From Caenibacillus caldisaponilyticus (lineage in GTDB: Bacteria; Bacillota; Bacilli; Bacillales; Sporolactobacillaceae): a DNA stretch of 64,000 nucleotides. Positions within the stretch are counted from its first letter, which is position 1. Each line of letters begins with the position of its first letter. The position numbers and the translations under genes are program-made. The stretch is from assembly GCF_002003465.1 (NCBI RefSeq), contig NZ_BDDQ01000009.1:1-64000 (forward strand), written 5' to 3'. The notes beneath the pieces were generated by a model. That model searched no databases. It was not told the DNA's origin and saw only the letters and a program-made list of their open reading frames with translations. Shown piece after piece: positions 50,554 to 62,532 of this stretch.

Positions 50554-51204
50554 ATGAAGAAAAAACCGATCATCATTGGGGTGGCCGGCGGTTCGGGTTC
50601 CGGCAAGACGACCGTGGCCAGGGAGATCTGCCGGCATTTTCCGGACCAATCCATCGCGGTGATCGAACAGGATGCATATTATAAAGCCCAAGATCATAAG
50701 TCAATGGAAGAACGGCTGAAAACGAATTACGACCATCCGTTCGCCTTTGATTGGGATTTATTGCTCGAGCACTTGAACAAGCTTCTCCGGTTCGAACCGA
50801 TCAATAAACCGGTGTATGACTATACAGTCCATACAAGATCTGATAAAATAATTCCTATACAACCGAAAGATGTCATCATTTTGGAAGGCATCCTTATTTT
50901 GGAAGATCACCGGCTGCGTGATCTGATGGATATTAAAGTCTATGTCGATACCGATTCCGACCTGCGCATCATTCGCCGTCTCATGCGGGATACGCATGAG
51001 CGCGGGCGTTCGATGGATTCCGTTATCGAACAATATCTTTCCGTCGTCCGGCCGATGCACAACCAATTCATCGAACCGACCAAGAGGTATGCCGATATCA
51101 TCATTCCGGAAGGCGGGCAAAACTCCGTGGCCATCGATTTGTTGGTGACCAAAATTCGCGCGATTTTAGGCGGATCCGAGCCGCAAGTCGTCCAATCGAA
51201 TTGA
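50554..51204 (+). CDS. udk: Uridine kinase
   Basis: Udk phosphorylates uridine and cytidine in pyrimidine salvage. The 216-residue product has P-loop GGSGSGKTT near residues 12-20, QDAYYKAQ, the substrate region [25 protein letters not shown] and [21 protein letters not shown]. Length and motifs are typical. ATG 50554 follows AAAGGA. Confidence 0.97.
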   Translation: MKKKPIIIGVAGGSGSGKTTVAREICRHFPDQSIAVIEQDAYYKAQDHKSMEERLKTNYDHPFAFDWDLLLEHLNKLLRFEPINKPVYDYTVHTRSDKIIPIQPKDVIILEGILILEDHRLRDLMDIKVYVDTDSDLRIIRRLMRDTHERGRSMDSVIEQYLSVVRPMHNQFIEPTKRYADIIIPEGGQNSVAIDLLVTKIRAILGGSEPQVVQSN

Positions 51205-51275
51205 AAAGATGAAACGAAAACGGTCTCATGGTTGGGACCGTTCAACGCTATTCGAAGACAAGGGAGTGTTAGGGT

Positions 51276-51752
51276 ATGGCTGAGGAAAAAAAACATTACA
51301 TGACCGCCGAAGGTAAACAAAAATTGGAACAAGAATTGGAATACCTCAAAACGGAAAGGCGCAAACAAGTCGTCGAGCGCATCAAAATCGCCCGCAGCTA
51401 TGGCGACCTCTCGGAAAACTCGGAATATGACGCGGCGAAGGATGAACAGGCGTTTGTCGAATCGCGCATTCAACAGATCGAACAAATGATCCGCAACGCC
51501 ATCATCATCGAAGAAGACGCCTCCAATCCGAATGTGGTCAATATCGGCAAGTCCGTCACCTTTAAAGAGCTGCCGGACGGTGAAGAAGAAACGTATACCA
51601 TCGTCGGCAGCGCCGAGTCCGATCCGTTTGAAGGGAAAATTTCCAACGATTCCCCCATGGCGAAAAGCTTGATCGGCAAATCGGTCGGCGACGAAGTCGT
51701 CGTCCCGACGCCGGGCGGGGAGCTGCGCGTGAAAATACTCAAAGTGCAATAA
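51276..51752 (+). CDS. greA: Transcription elongation factor GreA
   Basis: GreA rescues backtracked RNA polymerase by stimulating transcript cleavage. The 158-residue product has an N-terminal coiled coil (about 8-75; [21 protein letters not shown] and the tip [15 protein letters not shown] with its acidic residues) and a C-terminal FKBP-like domain ending [10 protein letters not shown]. It is followed by a strong terminator. Confidence 0.98.
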   Translation: MAEEKKHYMTAEGKQKLEQELEYLKTERRKQVVERIKIARSYGDLSENSEYDAAKDEQAFVESRIQQIEQMIRNAIIIEEDASNPNVVNIGKSVTFKELPDGEEETYTIVGSAESDPFEGKISNDSPMAKSLIGKSVGDEVVVPTPGGELRVKILKVQ

Positions 51753-51764
51753 TGGTCTCTCGAT

Positions 51765-51792
51765 AAAACCGCGGTTTCAGCCGCGGTTTTTC
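51765..51792 (+). terminator. Intrinsic terminator after greA
   Basis: AACCGCGG pairs with CCGCGGTT around TTTCAG, followed by T-rich sequence. Confidence 0.9.
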
Positions 51793-51898
51793 TATGGGAT
51801 CAAGCTTCGATCGCCTTGTTTGGGAGCTGCGTTTATTTTTCGGCCCGGCCGGTTTGGCGATCGCTCCAACGGTCAACAATGGAGATGGGGTGATCGCG

Positions 51899-53651
51899 AT
51901 GATCAAAAGGCGGATCGCCGTGGTCGGTGCGGCTTTATTGTGCACGGCGGCAATGCTCATCGTTCGTCTCGCGCAAATCCAACTTTTTGACACCGAAAGC
52001 TTTTCGAATGAAAAAATCAATCTCATCGACAAGAGCATTGAACAGCGGACGACCGCTTTTATCGTGGACGACGGCCGCGGCGTGATCGCCGACCGCAACG
52101 GCGAGATTCTGAATGTGAAAGAAAAAAAACGCCCTCATTTTGTTTCCGTTTTTAAAAAACGCGAGCTGGCCGGCGGACACCGTCGCCGCGATTTTAAACG
52201 TTCCCCGGTCGTCGCTGCTTTCCGCCGTTAAAAGCGCCGATAAACCCTTTGCCTTCAAGCGGGACGAATTAACTATCAGCGCGGCGCAGAAGGCGGCGAT
52301 TAACCGGCTCAACGTCCCCGGTGTTCAAGTGCTGACCATTCGCTATCGGCCTGCGCGGTCGGCCTCTTTTGTGGTCGGTGCCGTCGGTGAAAATCCGGAG
52401 ATCGTGCGCGCGAAATATCCGGACCTGCTGCGAAACGGCGGGCTTGATCCGACCGCCAAAGTCGGCATCATCGGATTGGAAAAGGCGTTCGACCCGTTTT
52501 TGTTGAGCACCCGTGAAAGCAAACTTCTGTATCATACGGCGGCGGGCGGCGCGCCCCTGTTCGGCGGCGGCGTCAAAATCAGCGGGGAGAGCGAAAGCGA
52601 CGTTTATCCGTTAAAAGTGGTGACGACGCTCGATCGGAACATTCAAGAAATGGCGGAGCGGGAGATGGCGGCCGCGGGCATCACAAAAGGCGGGGTCGTC
52701 ATTCTTGATGCGAACACGAGCGATTTGCTCGCGATGGCGAGCCGGCCGGAAATGGATCTGAAACATCCGTTTAAGCAGGAGAACTTGATGCTCGCGCCCG
52801 CCTTTCCGGGTTCGGTGTTCAAAATCGTGACGGCCGCGGCCGCGATCGAAAAAAACATTGTAAGCCCGACGGAGCATTTTAACTGCGATCAAAATCCGTA
52901 CGGCACGGGCCGCAGCGACCGAACGCTCGGTACGCTGAACTTTGAGGAAAGTTTTTATCAAAGTTGTAACTACACGTTCGCCACGCTCAGCACGCAGATG
53001 ATGGAGACCGATCCGAAGGTGCTTGACCGCTATGCCGCCAAGCTCGGATTGACCGAACCCGTCGGTTGGACGGGCGATGTCTATCGCCTGAAATCGTTTA
53101 AACACTTTCCCGATGAAGGCAAAAACACCATTTGGTTGAACGAGAGCGAACGCCAAGATCCGAAAGCGATCGCGCAAACCGCGATCGGCCAGCGCAACGT
53201 TAAACTCACCCCCCTCTCCGTCGCCAACATGATGGCCACCATTGCCCGCGGCGGGGAAAAATGGCAAGTGCGGGCGGCCACGGCGGTCGATTATCACAAG
53301 ATGCCGGGCGTCTCTGTGGCCACGTTTCCCCATCAAAAAATGACGGGTGAGACGATCGAGCCGTATACTGCGATGCGCCTGCAAGCGCTGCTCAGAGGGG
53401 TCGTCAAGGATTCCAAAGGCACGGGGCATCGCCTGGCGGACGCCAAATATCCGATCGCCGGCAAATCGGGGACGGCCGAAACCGGCAGCACCCGCACGAA
53501 TCAATGGTTTGCCGGTTACTTTCCCGCGGATCGGCCGAAATACGCGATGATCGTCGTCGATTTGCAAGGCGATGGCCAAAGCGCGAAAATCTATGAAGCC
53601 TACGAACGGCTCGTCAATGACCTCTATCAATACGATCACGGCGGGCGCTAA
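51899..53651 (+). pseudogene. pbpI: Penicillin-binding protein PbpI (PBP4b, YrrR), interrupted by a +1 frameshift in an A8 run
   Basis: This is a class B penicillin-binding protein with an N-terminal membrane anchor (about 4-22) and a transpeptidase domain showing SxxK (PGSVFKIV), SxN (YQSCNYTF) and KSGTAETG. The anchor part (51899 onward) and the rest (ending 53651) are in different frames, joined at eight A (52122-52129). With seven A the reading is NVKEKNALILFPFLKNASW, the family sequence. The corrected length of about 583 residues matches B. subtilis PbpI (584). PbpI is a sporulation-associated PBP there. A sequence error is the likeliest cause. GTG 51890 is an alternative start. Confidence 0.88.
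52122..52129 (+). other. A8 homopolymer at the pbpI frameshift
   Basis: Eight A join two frames of pbpI; seven would restore one frame. Confidence 0.85.
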
Positions 53652-53804
53652 AAGCTTCAATCCGCGGGCGTCTTCGCCAATTTATGACCCCGCACTTTTT
53701 TGCGCCGGCTTTCGGCCATTCGGAATCACAAGATGACGCGCGCCGGCGGGGAAAATTTTGACGATCGGACAGGATAAACTTTGCTACTACGAATGATATG
53801 AAGA

Positions 53805-53813
53805 TGATACAAT
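53805..53813 (+). promoter_or_regulatory. Extended -10 promoter of yrrS
   Basis: TG-A-TACAAT lies about 35 bases before the yrrS start, with no good -35. Confidence 0.5.
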
Positions 53814-53846
53814 CTTAGTATAGAGAAGTTCGAAGGGGGAGTTGTT

Positions 53847-54500
53847 TTGCCAAACCGTAACGATTTCCGTCCTTCTCGTTCGATAAGAAAAAAAGAGGAA
53901 CGGTTGAATCGCTTCCTCAACTGGGCGATCACCGCGGTGATCGCTTGCATCTTGGCCGTAGGCGGATATCTTTTCGTATCCGTCTTGCATGCCCCGGCGG
54001 AACAGAAGGCTTCCGATTCGGCATCAACGAACGTTCAAAATAAATCGTCGAGCGATCAAAGCGGAAATACTCACGACAAAAAACACCAGGATGATCAAGG
54101 GGATCAAGCCGGCAACGCTTCGGGGAGCGTCGGGTCGGGTTCTTCTGACGGCGACCAGGCGTCCGGCGGCGATGAGGGTGCCTCCAACGACGGCGCCTAT
54201 AATATGGAGGGAGGCGGCCCGCAAGGCCCTTGGCATCCGATCGGCACGGTTCAAAAAGAGCCGCACCATACCGACTACATCAAAGGTTCCGTCGATTGGA
54301 ACGAACGGGTGAAGGCTTTGCTGTACGCCACCGGTTTGAGCGAAGACGATTACATTTTATGGCGGCTCGAAAACGGCGGGTCGCCGGACAAATCAAGAGG
54401 TGTGATCAGCTCCAAAGAAAATCCGGAGAAAAAATATGTCGTCTTGTTGCAATGGGTGACGGGCAAAGGCTGGAAGCCGATCAGCGTCACCATCCAATAA
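53847..54500 (+). CDS. yrrS: YrrS-like protein (DUF1510), single-pass membrane protein
   Basis: The 217-residue product has a basic N-terminus, one membrane segment (about 25-46), a long low-complexity Ser/Asp/Gly/Gln linker (about 50-125) and a C-terminal globular DUF1510 domain (about 128-217; GPWHPIGTVQKEPHHTDYIKGSVDW and YVVLLQWVTGKGWKPISVTIQ). The function is unknown. It follows pbpI as in B. subtilis (yrrR-yrrS), suggesting a wall or sporulation role. TTG 53847 follows AAGGGGGAG. Confidence 0.9.
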   Translation: MPNRNDFRPSRSIRKKEERLNRFLNWAITAVIACILAVGGYLFVSVLHAPAEQKASDSASTNVQNKSSSDQSGNTHDKKHQDDQGDQAGNASGSVGSGSSDGDQASGGDEGASNDGAYNMEGGGPQGPWHPIGTVQKEPHHTDYIKGSVDWNERVKALLYATGLSEDDYILWRLENGGSPDKSRGVISSKENPEKKYVVLLQWVTGKGWKPISVTIQ

Positions 54501-54504
54501 AACG

Positions 54505-54528
54505 TCCCCCGCACCGGGGGATTTTTTT
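54505..54528 (+). terminator. Intrinsic terminator after yrrS
   Basis: TCCCCCG pairs with CGGGGGA around a CAC loop, followed by seven T. Confidence 0.9.
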
Positions 54529-54834
54529 GTCTTGTCATTTTCTTGCGGCCGCAGCGATTCGCCAAAGCGGGACGATGATGTGCAGTCCTGTCTATCCATC
54601 AGCGATGCGATAGTCCTGCAAGCGTTCATCCCAGCGCCGACAACCGCAAGGTGCCCTCCGCCCGCCGTTGCGAAATCCGTTCGCGGCGGCGACGCCTTGC
54701 TTTACCGAACGAAAGGTGAGGAAAAGCCCTTCTGCTTGGCAAAGAAAACTTTAATGTGGTACCGTTAGGGTGTCATTGAAATATTATTCCTATAAGAATA
54801 CTAAGCATTAGCGTCGCTGGAGAGGAGGCGCCTT
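54529..54834 (+). other. Intergenic region upstream of yrrT
   Basis: About 240 bases show no gene or clear signal. The last 60 bases hold TTGAAA at 54776-54781, an AT-rich palindrome (listed separately) and the ribosome site of yrrT. Confidence 0.6.
54786..54799 (+). promoter_or_regulatory. Candidate CymR operator in the yrrT promoter
   Basis: ATTCCTATAAGAAT is a 14-base palindrome with a single mismatched pair. It lies just downstream of TTGAAA (54776) and overlaps the likely -10 region of the yrrT operon, which CymR represses in B. subtilis. cymR is present at 36.9 kb. Assignment to CymR is an inference from position and symmetry. Confidence 0.5.
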
Positions 54835-55485
54835 ATGGGGCGTGAGTTTATCGAGATGTTTGATGAGTGGGCGGATACTTACGATCTCACCGTGAAGGGA
54901 GACGATGAAGAATACAAAGAGGTTTTCGAAAACTACGATCGCATTCTTGAGGAAGTGGCCCGGCGCGCCGAAGGGACGGTCGTTGAATTCGGCGTCGGCA
55001 CCGGAAACTTGACGAAGCATTTGCTGAAACGAAATCTAAAGGTGTACGGCATCGAACCGTCCGCGCGCATGCGAGGGAAGGCCAAACACAAATTTCCCCA
55101 TTTGGAATTGTATGAAGGGGATTTTTTGAACTTTCCGCTTCTGGATCGCCGCGTGGACACGATCGTCAGCTCTTATGCGTTCCATCACTTGACCGATGAA
55201 GAAAAAGACCGCGCGATCGCCTTGTATGGTCAATGGCTCCCCGAAGGTGGTAAGATTATTTTTGCGGATACGCTCTTCGAGAATGAAAGCGAAAAGCGGA
55301 ACATTTTAGATCGGGTGAAACAACAGGGGTACTCCCGGTTGCTGCACGATCTGGAGACCGAGTATTATCCGCTGAAAGCGACGTTGGCCGATCTGTATGC
55401 GAAAAACGGCTTTACCGTTCAATTTACGCCGCTCAATCGCTACGTTTGGCTGACGGAAGCCGAAAAAAGAAAAAAGAACGGATAG
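54835..55485 (+). CDS. yrrT: YrrT-like SAM-dependent methyltransferase
   Basis: The 216-residue product is a class I methyltransferase with motif I GTVVEFGVGTGNLTKHLL, an acidic residue in VYGIEPS, and SSYAFHHLTDEEKDRAI. The substrate is unknown. It leads the operon that recycles S-adenosylhomocysteine to cysteine, so it may generate the SAH that the following genes use. ATG 54835 follows GAGAGGAGG. mtnN follows after 12 bases. Confidence 0.9.
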   Translation: MGREFIEMFDEWADTYDLTVKGDDEEYKEVFENYDRILEEVARRAEGTVVEFGVGTGNLTKHLLKRNLKVYGIEPSARMRGKAKHKFPHLELYEGDFLNFPLLDRRVDTIVSSYAFHHLTDEEKDRAIALYGQWLPEGGKIIFADTLFENESEKRNILDRVKQQGYSRLLHDLETEYYPLKATLADLYAKNGFTVQFTPLNRYVWLTEAEKRKKNG

Positions 55486-55497
55486 GGAGGCAAATTC

Positions 55498-56220
55498 ATG
55501 AAAATCGGCCTCATCGGAGCCATGGATGAAGAAATTGAACTGCTGAAAAGCAGCATGGAAAACTTACAAAGCGATCGGGTGGCGCAAACCCAGATTTTTT
55601 CAGGGCGAATCAACGACGTGGACGTCGTGCTTTTAAAATCGGGGATCGGAAAAGTGAACGCGGCGCTCGCGACGACGATTCTGATCGAGCGCTACCGGCC
55701 CGATTTTGTCATCAACACGGGGTCGGCCGGCGGTTTTGACCAATCGCTTGAAGTCGGGGATGTCGTCATCTCTACGGAAGTGCGCCATCATGACGTGGAT
55801 GTGACGGCGTTCGATTATGAATACGGCCAAGTACCGAACATGCCGGCGGCGTTTACCGCCGACCCTTATTTGGTCGGCGTCGCCGAAAGAGCGGCGGCGA
55901 AGCGGCTCGGCGCGCGGAACGTGGTAAAAGGGCTGATCGCCACCGGCGATTCCTTCATGGCCGACGAAGGGCGCGTCCGGTTCGTCAAGTCCAAATTTCC
56001 CGAGTTGAAAGCCGGAGAAATGGAAGCGGCGGCCGTTGCCCAAGTGTGTTACCAATTCGGGACGCCGTTCGTCATCATCCGGTCGCTGTCGGATATCGCC
56101 GGCAAACATGCCGATGTCCTGTTCGACCAATTTTTGCATACCGCCGCGAAACATTCCGCGGAGCTGATCATATCTATGATTGAGGAGATGAAGGAACATG
56201 GCGGAAAAAATGAACGTTGA
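55498..56220 (+). CDS. mtnN: 5'-methylthioadenosine/S-adenosylhomocysteine nucleosidase
   Basis: MtnN (Pfs) cleaves MTA and SAH, releasing adenine; SAH yields S-ribosylhomocysteine, the LuxS substrate. The 240-residue product has [13 protein letters not shown] with the catalytic Glu12, the region INTGSAGGF, the substrate-binding [10 protein letters not shown] and the catalytic Asp in [12 protein letters not shown] 55498 follows GGGAGG. It overlaps luxS by 23 bases. Confidence 0.97.
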   Translation: MKIGLIGAMDEEIELLKSSMENLQSDRVAQTQIFSGRINDVDVVLLKSGIGKVNAALATTILIERYRPDFVINTGSAGGFDQSLEVGDVVISTEVRHHDVDVTAFDYEYGQVPNMPAAFTADPYLVGVAERAAAKRLGARNVVKGLIATGDSFMADEGRVRFVKSKFPELKAGEMEAAAVAQVCYQFGTPFVIIRSLSDIAGKHADVLFDQFLHTAAKHSAELIISMIEEMKEHGGKNER

Positions 56221-56665
56221 AAGCTTCAATCTGGACCATACGAAGGTCAAAGCGCCTTACGTTCGCCTCGTCGACGTCATCGAAGGGGCGCACGGTGACA
56301 AAATCTACAAATACGACATCCGCTTTTGCCAACCGAATAAAGAGCATATGGACATGCCTGCGCTCCATTCCCTTGAACATCTCATGGCGGAAAACATCCG
56401 CAATCATTTGGAGAACGTCATCGACCTCAGCCCGATGGGGTGCCAGACCGGCTTTTACCTGTCCGTCTTCAATAATGAAAGCTATGATGACGTTCTTCGC
56501 GCCATTGAGCAAACGCTGAACGACGTCCTGAATGCGACGGAAGTGCCCGCCGCCAATCCCGTTCAATGCGGCCGGGCCGAAAGCCATGACCTCGAGGGCG
56601 CCAAAGCGCTGGCGGAAAAAATGCTGGCCGCAAGAGGCGAATGGCACCAAATCTTTGCGGAGTGA
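56198..56665 (+). CDS. luxS: S-ribosylhomocysteine lyase LuxS
   Basis: LuxS splits S-ribosylhomocysteine into homocysteine and DPD, the precursor of AI-2. The 155-residue product shows the metal ligands His57 and His61 ([11 protein letters not shown]) and Cys124 ([16 protein letters not shown]), the glutamate at 60, and the catalytic Cys82 ([11 protein letters not shown]). In B. subtilis luxS lies elsewhere; here it sits directly between mtnN and mccA, so SAH-to-homocysteine-to-cysteine steps are in order. The 23-base overlap with mtnN indicates tight coupling. Confidence 0.97.
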   Translation: MAEKMNVESFNLDHTKVKAPYVRLVDVIEGAHGDKIYKYDIRFCQPNKEHMDMPALHSLEHLMAENIRNHLENVIDLSPMGCQTGFYLSVFNNESYDDVLRAIEQTLNDVLNATEVPAANPVQCGRAESHDLEGAKALAEKMLAARGEWHQIFAE

Positions 56666-56675
56666 AGGGATGGCG

Positions 56676-58740
<2,065 letters not shown>

Positions 58741-59044
58741 GAAAACGCCGGACACGGTCAACGGTTGGCACCGCAACGGACTTCATTTCGCGTTTTTGCC
58801 CGCCGCGGCGGGTCGCGCCACGCTATGGGATCAGCCATAGAACGCCCCGATCCCGCGCCGTCGCGGCATCCGGATGCGAATGGATCCTCTGATTCGCGCC
58901 TTTGGACAGCAGCGTTTCGTTGATTTCCGTCGCCCGAGTGACGGCGCGCGGACAACCGGGAAGCAAGACGCTCTTGTGCTTGCCAAGAATTACAGGTTCG
59001 CGCCTGTCCCCATCCGTGTTAAAGTGGAACGGGGAGGGGAGATC
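58741..59044 (+). other. 304 bases between mccB and yrhC
   Basis: The frame of yrhC is open back to 58874 but shows no ribosome site or family similarity there. I see no terminator after mccB, so yrhC may belong to the operon. No other feature was found. Confidence 0.45.
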
Positions 59045-59281
59045 ATGCGCGACAAACCGTTGCACAAATTAAAAGCCGATATTGTCGATTACCAGCGCTT
59101 CAGTTTGATCTTCTTGTTTCTGAGCGCTTATCTGTTTCTCGGTTCAGCGCTGCCCTTCGAAGACAAGACGCAAGTTCAGACCATGGAAACCTTTTTGGGA
59201 AGTTTGCTGCTTTTGGGCATTTCCGCATTTTTTTACCGCAAGATGCGCCAGGCGCTCGAAGTTTACGAGAAAAAGCAGTAA
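59045..59281 (+). CDS. yrhC: YrhC-family small membrane protein
   Basis: The 78-residue product has two membrane segments (about 19-38 and 51-65) flanked by charged ends, starting MRDKPLHKLKADIVDYQRFS. Size, topology and position match YrhC, the last gene of the yrrT-mtnN-mccA-mccB-yrhC operon of B. subtilis. The function is unknown. ATG 59045 has a GGGGAGGGGAG ribosome site. A strong terminator follows. Confidence 0.82.
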   Translation: MRDKPLHKLKADIVDYQRFSLIFLFLSAYLFLGSALPFEDKTQVQTMETFLGSLLLLGISAFFYRKMRQALEVYEKKQ

Positions 59282-59305
59282 GTGCGAAAATCCGTCAATG
59301 GATGC

Positions 59306-59334
59306 GGCGACAGCTTTTCGCTGTCGCCTTTTTA
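59306..59334 (+). terminator. Intrinsic terminator after yrhC
   Basis: GGCGACAGC pairs perfectly with GCTGTCGCC around TTTTC, followed by five T. Confidence 0.93.
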
Positions 59335-59680
59335 TATACACAACGGAAGGACGGGCGATTCGGGTGCGTCCGTTCGCCTTCACCCTTGGCGCTGTCCATT
59401 CATTATGTTATAAATAGGATGTTATAGTGAGCCATTTCATTTCGCAAAAAAAGTCCGAACCGTCTGTTACTTGAAGAATCCCGATTTTTTGTACTAAAAT
59501 GGCTAGGGAAAAACATTTTTAACATTTAACAAGATCGGAAAAGGGGAGAATGAGGACCGGTGGCATGGATGACGCTTACGGATCGGGCACATAGCCCGTG
59601 AACCGCTACCCGTGCGGACCAAACTCTTTAAAACAATGGGTTCTAAAGTGCCATTACAAAACAGGTTAGGAGTGTCACGC
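59335..59680 (+). other. Upstream region of odhA
   Basis: This region holds the probable odhA promoter at 59471-59500 and a leader of about 170 nt. The leader contains no known riboswitch motif that I recognise. No gene is supported. Confidence 0.5.
59471..59500 (+). promoter_or_regulatory. Probable sigma-A promoter of odhAB
   Basis: TTGAAG (59471-59476) and TAAAAT (59495-59500) are separated by 18 bases. Confidence 0.55.
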
Positions 59681-62515
59681 ATGGCAACGGACAGAAACGG
59701 TCATGAATCGCCATGGCAACAGCTTTACGGGCCAAACCTCGGCTATGTTCAAGAACAGTATGAACGCTATCTCGCCGACCCCGATTCGATCGATCCCGAG
59801 CTCAAACAGCTGTTCGATCAATGGGGCGCGCCGCCGTCTGCTTCAGGGACGGCTGCACCAAATATTGAAAGCGGTGTAGATCTTGAAAAGATCGTCGCTG
59901 CGGTCAAATTCGCCGATAATATCCGAGCTTACGGACATTTGGCCGCTGACCTTTATCCCGTCAACGGGCACGATGCGGACACGCGCATGCTTGAACCGTC
60001 GAACTACGGATTGACGGAAGCGGACCTGAGAGCTATACCGGCCCGCTTGGTTTGGAAGGGAGCGCCCGCCGATGTGCGCGACGGGTGGGAAGCCATCCGA
60101 CGGTTGAAAGAAATTTACACCCAGACAATTGCTTATGATTTCAGCCACGTCCACGACGCGGAAGAAATCCGCTGGTTATATGAAATGGCGGAATCCGGGG
60201 CCTTCAAACCGGCCATGACGGCGGAAAAGCGCAAGGCATTGCTCAAAGAGCTGACGGACGTTGAAGGCTTTGAAACCTTTTTGCACCGCACGTTCGTCGG
60301 ACAGAAGCGCTTCTCCATCGAAGGGGTGGACGTGCTCGTCCCGATGCTGAATGAAATCATCCGCGAAGGCGTTCACGACGGCGCGAAAAACGTCATCATC
60401 GGCATGGCCCACCGCGGGCGTTTGAACGTGCTCGCCCACGTCTTGAAAAAACCGCTCGAATTGATCATTGCCGAATTTGCCCACGCGCCGCAAAAAAGCC
60501 ATCCGGCCTCGGATGCCGCGGCATATATCAATGAAGGCTGGACCGGCGATGTCAAATATCATTTAGGCGGCAAATACGCGATCAAAGAAGGCGAAGCCGT
60601 CGTCGCCCGGCTGACGCTCGCCAATAACCCGAGCCACCTTGAAGTGGTCGATCCCGTGGTGGAAGGATACACCCGAGCCGCCCAAGATGACCGCAGCCGG
60701 CGGGGTTATCCGGAACAGGATCAAAACAAGGCGTTCGCCATCCTCGTCCATGGGGACGCGGCTTTCCCGGGTGAAGGCGTCGTCGCGGAAACTTTGAATT
60801 TAAGCCGTCTGCGCGGCTATCAAACCGGCGGCACCATTCACATCATCGCAAACAACCTGATCGGCTTTACGACGGAGAGCGATGACGGGCGTTCGACGCG
60901 CTATTCGAGCGATTTGGCCAAAGGATTTGAAATCCCCGTCATCCACGTCAATGCGGACGATCCGGAGGCCTGCTTGGCCGCCATGCACTTTGCTTACGAA
61001 TATCGCAAACGCTTTAAAAAAGATTTTCTCATCGACCTGATCGGTTATCGCCGGCTCGGCCATAACGAAATGGACGATCCCGCGGTCACGCAGCCGAAGC
61101 TGTATGAACGAATCAGCAATCATAAACGCGTTCGTGTCCTTTACGCGGAAAAGCTCGAATCCGAAGGCGTGGTGACGGCCGAAGAAGTTGATCGTCTCGA
61201 AAAAGAAGTGCAAAACAAACTTCAGGCGATTTATGACGAGATCAGAGCGAACAACAACGGAAAAATTGAAGAAAAAGACTTGCCGCAAGCGGTGCGCGGA
61301 AAATGGCCCGACGTGGACACCTCCGTTCCGCTCGACAATCTTAAGGCGATCAACGCCGATCTCCTGAAATGGCCGGACGGTTTCCACGTTTACCGCAAGC
61401 TCGAAAAAATATTGATGCGCCGCGCCAATGCCCTGGATGAAGGCGGTAAAGTCGATTGGGGCCATGCGGAGGCGCTGGCTTTCGCCACCATCTTGCAGGA
61501 CGGCACGCCGATTCGTTTGACCGGACAAGACGCTGAACGCGGAACGTTTGCCCACCGCCATCTCGTCCTTCACGACGAAGCGACCGGCGAAACGTATTCG
61601 CCCCTGCACGGGCTGCCGCAGGCGAACGCGTCGTTTGCCATCCACAACAGCCCGCTGACGGAGACCGCTGTCCTCGGTTTCGAATACGGATACAATGTGT
61701 TCGCGCCGGAGACGCTTGTGCTTTGGGAAGCGCAATACGGCGATTTCGCCAACGTCGCCCAACCAATTTTTGATCAATTCATTTCCGCCGGCCGCGCCAA
61801 GTGGGGACAAAAATCCGGTTTGGTCATGCTGCTTCCGCACGGGTATGAAGGGCAAGGCGCCGAACACTCGAGCGCGCGTTTGGAACGGTATTTGCAACTT
61901 GCGGCTGAAAACAACTGGACCGTCGCCAATCTGACAAGCTCGGCCCAATATTTCCACATTTTGCGGCGGCAGGCCGCCATGCTCGGAACCGACCGCGTGC
62001 GCCCGCTCGTTTTGATGACGCCGAAAAGCCTGTTGCGCCATCAGGCGGTCGCTTCTCCCGCCGAAGCGTTTACGAATGACCGTTTCCATTTGGTTCTCGA
62101 ACAGCCGGGACTCGGCACGAAGCCTGAAAGCGTCGAACGCCTGGTGCTTGCCAGCGGCAAAATCGCCATCGACCTCGCCGCGGCCATTGAGGCGGAGCCC
62201 GAGAACGAGGCGCTCAATACCATTCATATTGTGCGAGTGGAGCAATTATATCCGTTCCCGGAAGAGGAAATCCGCGCCGTGCTCGGGCGCTTCCCGAACT
62301 TGAAAGAGATCGTATGGGTTCAGGAAGAGCCGAAAAATATGGGCGCTTGGACGTTTATGGAGCCGCGTCTGCGCGCGCTGGCGCCGGAAGGAGTCCCCGT
62401 CCGCTACATCGGCCGTCCCGATCGGTCAAGCCCGGCCGTCGGCGAACCCGACGTTCACAAGCTTGAACAAGAACGGATTATCAAAGAGGCTTTAAGATCC
62501 ATGTCACGCGTCTGA
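59681..62515 (+). CDS. odhA: 2-oxoglutarate dehydrogenase E1 component
   Basis: OdhA is the thiamine-diphosphate-dependent E1 enzyme that decarboxylates 2-oxoglutarate in the TCA cycle. The 944-residue product equals B. subtilis OdhA in length. It has the E1-specific N-terminal segment ([21 protein letters not shown]), the motif [16 protein letters not shown], the ThDP region [16 protein letters not shown] and IAN-N ([11 protein letters not shown]), and the C-terminal transketolase-like domain with [26 protein letters not shown] 59681 follows TTAGGAGTG; the frame opens 23 codons earlier without support. Confidence 0.97.
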   Translation: MATDRNGHESPWQQLYGPNLGYVQEQYERYLADPDSIDPELKQLFDQWGAPPSASGTAAPNIESGVDLEKIVAAVKFADNIRAYGHLAADLYPVNGHDADTRMLEPSNYGLTEADLRAIPARLVWKGAPADVRDGWEAIRRLKEIYTQTIAYDFSHVHDAEEIRWLYEMAESGAFKPAMTAEKRKALLKELTDVEGFETFLHRTFVGQKRFSIEGVDVLVPMLNEIIREGVHDGAKNVIIGMAHRGRLNVLAHVLKKPLELIIAEFAHAPQKSHPASDAAAYINEGWTGDVKYHLGGKYAIKEGEAVVARLTLANNPSHLEVVDPVVEGYTRAAQDDRSRRGYPEQDQNKAFAILVHGDAAFPGEGVVAETLNLSRLRGYQTGGTIHIIANNLIGFTTESDDGRSTRYSSDLAKGFEIPVIHVNADDPEACLAAMHFAYEYRKRFKKDFLIDLIGYRRLGHNEMDDPAVTQPKLYERISNHKRVRVLYAEKLESEGVVTAEEVDRLEKEVQNKLQAIYDEIRANNNGKIEEKDLPQAVRGKWPDVDTSVPLDNLKAINADLLKWPDGFHVYRKLEKILMRRANALDEGGKVDWGHAEALAFATILQDGTPIRLTGQDAERGTFAHRHLVLHDEATGETYSPLHGLPQANASFAIHNSPLTETAVLGFEYGYNVFAPETLVLWEAQYGDFANVAQPIFDQFISAGRAKWGQKSGLVMLLPHGYEGQGAEHSSARLERYLQLAAENNWTVANLTSSAQYFHILRRQAAMLGTDRVRPLVLMTPKSLLRHQAVASPAEAFTNDRFHLVLEQPGLGTKPESVERLVLASGKIAIDLAAAIEAEPENEALNTIHIVRVEQLYPFPEEEIRAVLGRFPNLKEIVWVQEEPKNMGAWTFMEPRLRALAPEGVPVRYIGRPDRSSPAVGEPDVHKLEQERIIKEALRSMSRV

Positions 62516-62532
62516 TCTGAGGAGGGAACACT

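Noticed and set aside
59550-59594. 14-codon ORF with a purine-rich stretch upstream of odhA, possible leader peptide
   Set aside because: The AAGGGGAG is only one base from the ATG, too close for a working ribosome site, and the peptide has no attenuator-like codon run.
60800-62245. Long open frame (about 480 codons) on the minus strand opposite odhA
   Set aside because: It is a shadow of codon bias in a GC-rich gene; no ribosome site or family features. Similar shadows lie opposite relA (25711-26994) and pbpI (52611-53660).
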